From the NCBI GenBank assembly GCA_963668545.1, contig OY764868.1:992001-1056000 (forward strand): a stretch of DNA of 64,000 nt, written 5' to 3'. This DNA is from G963662265 sp963668545. Lineage in GTDB: Bacteria; Spirochaetota; Spirochaetia; CADAEX01. This document shows positions 59,365 through 64,000 of the stretch, one piece after another; the stretch's first letter is position 1, and each line of letters starts with the position of its first letter. A program made the translations under genes and the position numbers. The notes beneath the pieces were generated by a model. The model ran no database searches. It saw nothing but the letters and a program-made list of their open reading frames with translations, and had not been told where the DNA came from.

Positions 59365-59622
59365 ATGAATAATATAATCACCGCAAACGAATTAAAAACC
59401 AAGGGTGTCTCAGTTATTGAAGAAATAACAAATCAAGATAGTGAAGCGATTATTACAGTTCGTGGTAAGAACAAATATGTAGTATTATCAATTGAAGAAT
59501 ATAATCATCTAAGGGAATATGAATTAGAAGCTGCAATAAATGAATCTTTAAATGATATAAAAGCTGGAAGAGTGTACGATGAATCAATAGAAGAACATAT
59601 AAAGAGAATAACCAGTGTATAA
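59365..59622 (+). CDS. Phd/YefM-type antitoxin (cassette 4)
   Basis: 85 residues from the ATG at 59365 (MNNIITANELKTKGVS), which has an AGGGGT ribosome-binding site; the frame extends 16 codons upstream through the predicted promoter. Phd/YefM features: ITANELKTKGVSVIEEI, ITVRGKNKYVVLSIEEYNHLREYE, with a C-terminal acidic toxin-binding tail. It binds the toxin below and probably represses its own promoter. It overlaps the toxin gene by 8 bp. Confidence 0.87.
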   Translation: MNNIITANELKTKGVSVIEEITNQDSEAIITVRGKNKYVVLSIEEYNHLREYELEAAINESLNDIKAGRVYDESIEEHIKRITSV

Positions 59623-59887
59623 AATTATTTTTACTGAGAGTTATGTAAAACGAGCAACAAAATTTATAAAAAAACATCCAGAATTACTAAAACAGTATGA
59701 AAAAACTATTCAGCTTATGGAATTAAATCCTTCCCATCCATCTTTACGACTTCATAAATTAGAAGGAAGATTATCTGATTATTACAGTGTTTCAATAAAT
59801 ATGTCATACCGAATAACAATAGATTTTATAATTCAAGATAAAGAAATAATTCCAATAAACATTGGAAAGCATGATGAGGTTTATTAA
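59615..59887 (+). CDS. RelE/YoeB-superfamily toxin (cassette 4)
   Basis: 90 residues, start GTG at 59615. RelE-fold pattern: YKIIFTESYVKRATKFIKKHP, then SLRLHKLEGRLSDYYSVSINMSYRITIDF and IIPINIGKHDEVY. The typical basic and aromatic catalytic positions at the end (GKHDEVY) fit the mRNA interferases that cut message in the ribosome A-site. It forms a pair with the overlapping Phd-like gene. Ends 10 bp before attC4. Confidence 0.87.
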   Translation: MYKIIFTESYVKRATKFIKKHPELLKQYEKTIQLMELNPSHPSLRLHKLEGRLSDYYSVSINMSYRITIDFIIQDKEIIPINIGKHDEVY

Positions 59888-59897
59888 ACAATATTAC

Positions 59898-60008
59898 ATG
59901 TAACAAAAAGTTGGAACAGACTTCGCGACTTTTTACTTTCAGGATTATTTCAGCAGCAAAGAAGTATGGTTTACTGGTACTGCGAAGCTGCTCAACTGGG
60001 CGTTATAA
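59898..60008 (+). repeat. attC site of cassette 4 (attC4)
   Basis: 111 bp. R'' ATGTAAC (59898-59904), R' GTTATAA (60002-60008). Inner arms GTTGGAACAGACTTCGC and GCGAAGCTGCTCAAC pair with extrahelical bases. The central part differs completely from attC1-3. Confidence 0.93.
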
Positions 60009-60193
60009 AGCTTTTAGGTGTGGCGAATGACGTAAAATGAAATATTTATTGTAAAAAGAAAAATATCTGGAAGAAAAAGGAAATTAGAAAAAAAAGAAAT
60101 AAATAAACAATATTGCTGCTAATAATGAGTATTTTAGAGATATTATTGTATATTCAGCAATTATTTTACATTTGATGAAGAAAAATATTCTCT

Positions 60194-60574
60194 ATGGCGG
60201 AATTATATATTAAAATAGAACAAATGAATAATGAATTAATGTCCAATTATCTTGATGAAACAGTTGAAATACTCAAAAAACTTGAAATATCTGAAGTAAT
60301 ATTGTTTGGATCTGTAAGTAAAGGTAATTATGATGATGAAAGTGATATAGATTTACTCATTATTTTAGATATAGATAAAATACCTGAAACTTATGAAGAA
60401 AAAATGGAATTAAGACAGAAAATCAGAAAATCTTTGAGAGCAATTAATAAAAAAGTATCCTTAGATTTATTGGTTTATACAAAAAAAGAATTTGAAATAA
60501 TGAAAGAAGAGGGAAGTTCTTTTTTAACTGAAATAAATAATACAGGTAAAAAAATATATGAAAAAGCGAGTTAA
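60194..60574 (+). CDS. MNT nucleotidyltransferase (cassette 5)
   Basis: 126 residues; the ATG at 60194 or the one at 60224 could start it. The fold signature is VILFGSVSKGNYDDESDIDLLIIL, with Gly39-Ser40 and Asp51/Asp53. The C-terminal LDLLVYTKKEFE resembles the longer nucleotidyltransferases paired with COG1895/COG2250-type HEPN proteins. It overlaps the HEPN gene by 17 bp. Presumed antitoxin, possibly by AMPylation of the partner. AT-rich like all cassettes. Confidence 0.85.
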   Translation: MAELYIKIEQMNNELMSNYLDETVEILKKLEISEVILFGSVSKGNYDDESDIDLLIILDIDKIPETYEEKMELRQKIRKSLRAINKKVSLDLLVYTKKEFEIMKEEGSSFLTEINNTGKKIYEKAS

Positions 60575-60950
60575 AGAATGGCTGAAATTTGCCAAAATAG
60601 ATTTAGACTCAGCAATAAAATTACTTGAAGATCCTGGTTTAACCCAAAGTGCCGCATTTCATTGCCAACAATCAATTGAAAAATCCTTTAAAGCTATACT
60701 TGAAGAAAATCAAAATAAAATACCCCGGACACATGACCTTGAAAAATTATATGGTCAAGTCGAAGAATGTAAAATCAAACTGGTAATAGATGAAGATGTA
60801 CTTGATGAAGTGAATGACGTTTACATAGAAACAAGATATCCATCAGATTTAGGATTAATACCTGAGGGAATACCAAAAGTCGAAACAGTCAAAAGATTTT
60901 ATGACCTATCAAACTCAATTTATAAACAAATAGAAGAAAAATTATCTTAG
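60558..60950 (+). CDS. HEPN-domain protein (cassette 5), putative toxin
   Basis: 130 residues, helical. Family marks: VKEWLKFAKIDLDSAIKLLE, SAAFHCQQSIEKSFKAIL, IPRTHDLEKLY and VYIETRYPSDLG. This is the COG1895/COG2250 type, in which the RNase Rx4-6H motif is not of the HepT form; only the Arg of TRYP is evident, so catalytic activity is uncertain. It pairs with the overlapping MNT gene. Alternatively the two act as a nucleotide-sensing or defence module. It ends 11 bp before attC5. Confidence 0.85.
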   Translation: MKKRVKEWLKFAKIDLDSAIKLLEDPGLTQSAAFHCQQSIEKSFKAILEENQNKIPRTHDLEKLYGQVEECKIKLVIDEDVLDEVNDVYIETRYPSDLGLIPEGIPKVETVKRFYDLSNSIYKQIEEKLS

Positions 60951-60960
60951 AAATATGGCT

Positions 60961-61036
60961 TTATAACAAAGTTTTGGAGTAGACGCCTTCTCGTCGCTAT
61001 GCTCCTGCGATGGCGCAACTCAAAACGGCGTTAAAT
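60961..61036 (+). repeat. attC site of cassette 5 (attC5)
   Basis: 76 bp, the shortest in the array. R'' TTATAAC (60961-60967), R' GTTAAAT (61030-61036). Inner arms GTTTTGGAGTAGACGCC and GGCGCAACTCAAAAC. Confidence 0.93.
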
Positions 61037-61232
61037 GCCATTAAGGATGAATTTACAATAAAACTGATAAAATTACCCTTAAAAACAAAAAAATGAATAA
61101 TTTTTACATAAAAATGTTTAAAATCCAAAGAATTATGAATGGGAAAATACTGTTTTTCATGAAATTATCATCAGCAATATGTTAAAAAATGTGAAAAATG
61201 ATGAAATATCTTTATATTATTTTAGTGAAAAA

Positions 61233-61261
61233 TTGATAAAAAGAATAAAAAAGAGTATAAT
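61233..61261 (+). promoter_or_regulatory. Promoter inside cassette 6
   Basis: TTGATA (61233-61238), 17 bp, TATAAT (61256-61261); AAAGAGG lies before the ATG at 61290. Confidence 0.7.
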
Positions 61262-61289
61262 AGAATAAATATGAATAAAGAGGATTGTT

Positions 61290-61532
61290 ATGGCTAAAAC
61301 AGTGACATTAAGAATAGATGATGATACATATAATTTAATAAAATTGGCCGCAACTGGAGAAAGAAGATCGATTTCAAATTTTATTGAATATGCAACAATG
61401 GCATATTTAGCAGAGGAAAGCTTTGTAACAGATAATGAAATGGATGAAATAATGAATAATGAAAAACTGTTAAAAAACCTGGTACAGGGGAAAAAAGAAA
61501 TTGAAGCAGGGAAGTATAGAATAGTTGAGTAA
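61290..61532 (+). CDS. Ribbon-helix-helix antitoxin (cassette 6)
   Basis: 80 residues. N-terminal ribbon-helix-helix DNA-binding domain (KTVTLRIDDDTYNLIKLAA, then RRSISNFIEYATMAYL) followed by an acidic C-terminal arm (NEMDEIMNNEKLLKNLVQGK) that would bind the toxin. CopG/RelB-like. It overlaps the toxin gene by 8 bp, the same overlap as in cassette 4. Probably represses the promoter at 61233. The AAAGAGG ribosome-binding site fixes the ATG at 61290. Confidence 0.87.
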   Translation: MAKTVTLRIDDDTYNLIKLAATGERRSISNFIEYATMAYLAEESFVTDNEMDEIMNNEKLLKNLVQGKKEIEAGKYRIVE

Positions 61533-61797
61533 TTTTAAAATAGCCGAAACAGACAGTTTTATAAAAAAAATTGAAAAAACAAAATATAAAAATCTCTACA
61601 AAAAAATAAGAGAATATGTTTATCCAATGTTAAAATCAAATCCATATTTCGGACCTAATATCAAAAGATTAAAAGGAAAATATTCTGAATATTATAGATA
61701 CAGAATAGGAGATTACAGACTGTTTTATAAAATTGAAAATGATAAAATAATGATTTTTATAATAGATATAGAACATCGAAAAGATGCTTATGATTGA
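61525..61797 (+). CDS. RelE/ParE-superfamily toxin (cassette 6)
   Basis: 90 residues, start TTG at 61525. RelE fold: FKIAETDSFIKKIEKTKYKNL, YFGPNIKRLKGKYSEYYRYRIGDYRLFYKI, IMIFIIDIEHRKDAYD. The YRYRIGDYRLFY segment and terminal HRKDAY carry the basic and His residues typical of RelE mRNA interferases. Pairs with the overlapping ribbon-helix-helix antitoxin. Confidence 0.88.
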   Translation: MSNFKIAETDSFIKKIEKTKYKNLYKKIREYVYPMLKSNPYFGPNIKRLKGKYSEYYRYRIGDYRLFYKIENDKIMIFIIDIEHRKDAYD

Positions 61798-61810
61798 AGA
61801 AGGATAAAAA

Positions 61811-62230
61811 ATGACAGTAACTGAAATATTTTTTGGTTTATTCGGAGGAGCACTAGGAGGGATAATTGTTTCCCTTATTAAATCACATCTGGATAAGAAA
61901 AATGAAATATCTATAAACTTAAATAAAATAATTGAAGATAAATATAGAAGTTTACTAGTATTTATGGCATGTGCTTTAGATATTAAAAAGAAAAAATATT
62001 TTACGTTGAATGAACAAATACCTTTAAATACCAAAGAAGAATATTTACAACAGATAAAAGAGTATTACTATCATAGTGTTTTATATAGTTCAGATTCTGT
62101 TATTTTAGCATTAAAAGATTTTATAAATGAAATATCAATGGAGAACTATTTAAAAGTTGCTGTTGCAATGAGAAATGATCTCTGGAATAAAGGGACTAAA
62201 ATAAAAATTGATGACTTAATAATTAAATAA
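61811..62230 (+). CDS. Cassette 6 small membrane-anchored protein, unknown function
   Basis: 139 residues. A glycine-rich N-terminal membrane helix (EIFFGLFGGALGGIIVSLI, about residues 5-23) is followed by a basic stretch (KSHLDKKNE) and a cytoplasmic helical domain with KYFTLNEQIPLNTKEEYLQQIKEYYYHSVLYSS and NYLKVAVAMRNDLWNKG. The layout (one membrane helix plus a small helical domain) is like membrane-associated effectors of some abortive-infection systems, but the family is unknown. It lies 13 bp after the RelE-like gene and so is likely co-expressed with the pair. It ends 8 bp before attC6. Confidence 0.72.
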   Translation: MTVTEIFFGLFGGALGGIIVSLIKSHLDKKNEISINLNKIIEDKYRSLLVFMACALDIKKKKYFTLNEQIPLNTKEEYLQQIKEYYYHSVLYSSDSVILALKDFINEISMENYLKVAVAMRNDLWNKGTKIKIDDLIIK

Positions 62231-62238
62231 AATTTAGC

Positions 62239-62337
62239 ATTTAACAATAAGTTGGAGCAGATTTGGCTATGTCACGATTCTTGCATACGCAAGAATGCGC
62301 GCCACTTGACGCCAAACAGCTCAACTTGGCGTTATGT
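62239..62337 (+). repeat. attC site of cassette 6 (attC6)
   Basis: 99 bp. R'' ATTTAAC (62239-62245), R' GTTATGT (62331-62337). Related to attC1-3 but diverged; inner hairpin ATTCTTGC/GCAAGAAT with compensated ends, and arms GTTGGAGCAGATTTGGC/GCCAAACAGCTCAAC. Confidence 0.94.
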
Positions 62338-62412
62338 TCACGCAAAAATATGAAAACCTTAAAATGGACATATTGGAGAAAAAAAGGAAGGAAAATAAGT
62401 AATATTTCAACC

Positions 62413-62451
62413 TTGACTGTACGTTTAAAACGAAAGTATAATATACGTATA
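62413..62451 (+). promoter_or_regulatory. Promoter and operator-like palindrome inside cassette 7
   Basis: TTGACT (62413-62418), 18 bp, TATAAT (62437-62442), directly followed by the perfect palindrome TATACGTATA (62442-62451) over the start site. This is where an autoregulating antitoxin would bind. GAGGCG precedes ATG 62462. Confidence 0.72.
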
Positions 62452-62461
62452 GAGGCGTAAT

Positions 62462-62716
62462 ATGTATAAAAAATTAACACTTAGATTAGATAATGACATA
62501 ATAGAGCAAGCTAAAAGATATGCTGCTGAAAATAATGAATCTCTATCAAAAATGGTCGAAAAATACTTTAAAATGATGGTTAATAATAAAGAACCAGATA
62601 AGAAATATAAAATTTCTCCGGAAATAAAATCTTTATCTGGTGTTATTGAATTACCTGAGGATTTTGAAATCAAACAAGAGTATAATGATTATCGAGAAAG
62701 AAAATATGGATTATAG
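62462..62716 (+). CDS. Antitoxin (DUF6364-like) of a VapBC-type pair (cassette 7)
   Basis: 84 residues. The N-terminal KKLTLRLDNDIIEQAKRYAAENNESLSKMVEKYFK resembles short ribbon-helix-helix antitoxins of the DUF6364 type that pair with PIN toxins. The C-terminal SLSGVIELPEDFEIKQEYNDY is the likely toxin-binding tail. It overlaps the PIN gene by 11 bp. Likely represses its own promoter at the TATACGTATA palindrome. Confidence 0.87.
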   Translation: MYKKLTLRLDNDIIEQAKRYAAENNESLSKMVEKYFKMMVNNKEPDKKYKISPEIKSLSGVIELPEDFEIKQEYNDYRERKYGL

Positions 62717-63134
62717 AGTTTTTATTGATTCAGATGTATTACTAGATGTACTTGCGAAAAGAGAAAAATTCTATGAGAATTCATCAATTATTTTAGAATT
62801 AATAAAAGACGGAAAAATAAAAGGTCATACTTCTCCCATAGTAATTTCAAATGTTTATTATATTTTAACAAAATATGGTAATGAAAAAATTGCAAAAGAA
62901 AATGTAAAAAAAATATTAAAACTCCTTTCAGTACTATCAATAACAGAAGAAATAATTAATGAAGCAGTGAATTCAAAAATGAAAGATTTTGAAGACGCGA
63001 TACAATATTTTACAGCAATGAATAATCAAATTGATGTTTTAATAACAAGAAATACAAAAGACTATATTGAGAAGAAAAAAGTAGAAGTAATGAAATCTGA
63101 AGAATTTATTAAAATATTCAGTGAATTAAAATAA
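62706..63134 (+). CDS. vapC: VapC-type PIN-domain ribonuclease toxin (cassette 7)
   Basis: 142 residues from the ATG at 62706 (MDYRVFIDSDVLLDVLAKRE); the open frame extends upstream inside the antitoxin gene but without PIN homology. PIN acidic residues: Asp8, Asp10 and Asp14 region, then DFEDAIQ (Asp94, Glu96, Asp97) and TRNTKDY (Asp119). Such enzymes cleave RNA, often tRNA. Pairs with the overlapping antitoxin and ends 8 bp before R''. Confidence 0.9.
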   Translation: MDYRVFIDSDVLLDVLAKREKFYENSSIILELIKDGKIKGHTSPIVISNVYYILTKYGNEKIAKENVKKILKLLSVLSITEEIINEAVNSKMKDFEDAIQYFTAMNNQIDVLITRNTKDYIEKKKVEVMKSEEFIKIFSELK

Positions 63135-63149
63135 AAAACAGAACATAAC

Positions 63150-63575
63150 ACATATAAGCCCCCGATAAGTCAATGACAAAATAGTATCCGGCCCCGAAAA
63201 TTATCGTTTCCAGTAATGAGAAAAGAGGAGATGAGAAATATTAAGCCATCCAATTCGAAATTCAAAGAATTATACAGAAGAGGATCTGTATCAAACACAT
63301 ATAGAAGGTCATAATTAATATGCCTTAGAATTGATTCGGTACCTGAATGCTGCCTGATGCAAAAAGATAAGTCCGTATAAACGGCTATAGTTACTTGGGC
63401 AGGTCAGCACAGGACAGATCACTGTAATATTTCCTGCAGCTCTTTATATGTAAAAGGATCAGTGTACATGTCTAATCAAACAGACGGGATTCATGATATT
63501 CGGGTATGATGGCCATAGGCAGTCATTGCTGCAAATAATTAAGGTCATCAACAACCTCATCACATATTGATCCAG
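63150..63575 (-). ncRNA. Non-coding end of an IS110/IS1111-type element; candidate guide (bridge/seek) RNA locus
   Basis: About 425 bp downstream of the transposase stop, reaching to R'' of cassette 7. No gene is visible. In the IS1111 subgroup the guide RNA is encoded in the non-coding end downstream of the transposase, in the IS110 subgroup upstream. The size and position fit the IS1111 layout. The exact RNA boundaries, its target-binding loops and the terminus of the element cannot be determined from the part seen. Confidence 0.45.
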
Positions 63576-64000
63576 TTATGCGACAGGCTCATGTACACTA
63601 TCCCTGAAAAATCTATTAGCATCAAAAGGTTCTTTTCGTTTGAGCATGAAATAAACTGTCCTTGCCAGTTTTTGAGCAATTAGAGAAAGAGCTTTCCCTT
63701 TACCATATCTTTTACTCAGCTGCTGCAGTAATTTTTTAGCCGGTTCATTGTTCCTCAGAAATAGAACAGCAGCCTCGCTGAAAGCCCATTTAAGATGAGC
63801 ATTTCCGATTTTATTATGTCCGCCTTTTACTCTTTTTCCTGCAGATTCATGAGAGCATTTAACAAGTCTTGCATATGAGATGAAATTTCCAACCTCTGAA
63901 AACCTGTTAATATCATCTATTTCGTAGAGAATAACCAGTGATAAAATCGGTCCAATACCATGAACAGATCTTAAAAGATGGTATGACACCGGATCATGAT
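63576..64000 (-). CDS. IS110/IS1111-family transposase, C-terminal part (runs off the window)
   Basis: The frame stays open to the window edge (HDPVSYHLLRSVHGIG), so the GTG near 63989 is internal. About 141 residues are visible. This is the Tnp C-terminal (transposase_20) domain: VHGIGPILSLVILYEIDDINRF, FISYARLVKCSHESAGKRVK, the Lys-Gly-Asn pattern KIGNAHLKWAFSEAAVLFLR, and IAQKLARTVYFMLKRKEPFD. The Ser of HESAGK lies where the catalytic serine of this family is expected. The N-terminal DEDD domain would lie beyond 64000. Confidence 0.9.
   Translation of the reverse strand, partial: HDPVSYHLLRSVHGIGPILSLVILYEIDDINRFSEVGNFISYARLVKCSHESAGKRVKGGHNKIGNAHLKWAFSEAAVLFLRNNEPAKKLLQQLSKRYGKGKALSLIAQKLARTVYFMLKRKEPFDANRFFRDSVHEPVA

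Larger units (their letters stand above)
58985..60002 (+). mobile_element. Integron gene cassette 4 (Phd/RelE-type toxin-antitoxin)
   Basis: Starts TTACAT; attC4 R'' is ATGTAAC. Unusual for its long non-coding 5' part (about 370 bp) before the antitoxin gene. Confidence 0.93.
60003..61030 (+). mobile_element. Integron gene cassette 5 (second MNT/HEPN pair)
   Basis: Starts TTATAA; attC5 R'' is TTATAAC. Contains an MNT and a HEPN gene of a different subtype from cassette 2. Confidence 0.93.
61031..62331 (+). mobile_element. Integron gene cassette 6 (RelE-type toxin-antitoxin plus membrane protein)
   Basis: Starts TTAAAT; attC6 R'' is ATTTAAC. The largest cassette in the array; three genes, its own strong promoter and about 250 bp of non-coding 5' sequence. 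Confidence 0.93.
62332..63149 (+). mobile_element. Integron gene cassette 7 (VapBC-type), attC truncated
   Basis: Starts TTATGT. Fifteen bases after vapC the heptamer ACATAAC (63143-63149) is the exact complement of its 5' GTTATGT, so it is R''. The rest of the attC is missing and IS110-type sequence follows. Confidence 0.88.
54523..63150. mobile_element. Chromosomal integron: intI, attI and seven-cassette array
   Basis: IntI-family integrase, an attI core at 55914 and seven consecutive cassettes separated by attC sites. The cassette region is visibly more AT-rich than the flanking chromosome. intI is divergent from the cassettes with attI at the 5' side of intI, the classical arrangement. 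The array is interrupted by an IS110/IS1111-type element at about 63150, so it may continue outside the window. Confidence 0.92.
63150..64000 (-). mobile_element. IS110/IS1111-family insertion sequence, right part only
   Basis: The transposase C-terminus (63576 to the window edge) and the 425-bp non-coding end interrupt the attC of cassette 7. Members of the IS1111-attC group are known to insert into integron attC sites. The other end is outside the window. Confidence 0.72.

Noticed and set aside
57033..62337. Regularly spaced similar repeats as a CRISPR array
   Set aside because: The units are about 100 bp, imperfect, and separate genes of about 1 kb; they are attC sites. No cas genes are present.
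62263..62460. 65-residue open frame across attC6 and the cassette 7 leader
   Set aside because: It spans the recombination site and the cassette 7 promoter, and has no ribosome-binding site; an accident of the attC sequence.
63987..63989. GTG as the start codon of the IS transposase fragment
   Set aside because: The frame continues upstream without stop to the window edge and the residues before it match the domain; the gene is cut by the window, not started there.

Overview
The window is a chromosomal segment of a spirochaete of moderate GC. The evidence is two FlaB flagellins (core of periplasmic flagella), two FlaA sheath proteins, many lipoproteins with loose spirochaetal lipoboxes, and an fba-flaA neighbourhood that, from memory, resembles Treponema. 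The biosynthetic content (Trp, CoA, pyrimidine, homoserine and folate genes) is richer than in host-dependent treponemes and suggests a free-living or gut commensal member of the Spirochaetales. The species cannot be named from sequence alone.

Layout. 1-6 kb: two flagellins, a TPR protein, a PilZ protein, a HEAT-repeat protein and a lipoprotein, all on the minus strand. 6-8.4 kb: a candidate 6S RNA, zapA, a coiled-coil protein carrying 18-bp hairpin repeats, and infC-rpmI-rplT. 9-15 kb: class II aldolase, a lipoprotein, the flaA pair, a bactofilin and an OmpA-like protein. 15-27 kb: enolase, an HAD phosphatase, a strongly expressed beta-barrel protein, an MNT/HEPN pair, ssb, a cyclic-nucleotide sensor, glmS and a VWA protein. 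28-36 kb: homoserine dehydrogenase with a long structured leader, two radical-SAM proteins, a solute-binding lipoprotein and folE.

36-42 kb holds the most unusual metabolic locus. panE lies next to an operon of pantoate kinase, phosphopantothenate synthetase, an archaeal-looking CoaBC and panB, followed by folD. Together these encode the archaeal route from ketoisovalerate to 4'-phosphopantetheine, in place of bacterial PanC plus pantothenate kinase. 42-50 kb: pyrC and a compact trp operon (trpE, trpGD fusion, trpCF fusion, trpB, trpA). 50-54.4 kb: a PTS-dependent dihydroxyacetone kinase whose DhaM subunit is fused to HPr and a full-length Enzyme I.

54.5-64 kb is an AT-rich chromosomal integron. 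An IntI-type integrase (minus strand) diverges from an attI junction at 55914 and seven gene cassettes. Six complete attC sites are visible. In every cassette the R'' box of its own attC is the exact reverse complement of the R' heptamer at its own 5' end, which proves the cassette boundaries. Four cassettes encode recognisable toxin-antitoxin pairs (two MNT/HEPN, one Phd/RelE-like, one RHH/RelE-like), the seventh a VapBC-like pair, and two carry unknown single genes. Most have a promoter of their own. The attC of cassette 7 is interrupted just after R'' by an IS110/IS1111-family element whose transposase C-terminus runs off the right edge. Its 425-bp non-coding end is a candidate site for a guide (bridge/seek) RNA.
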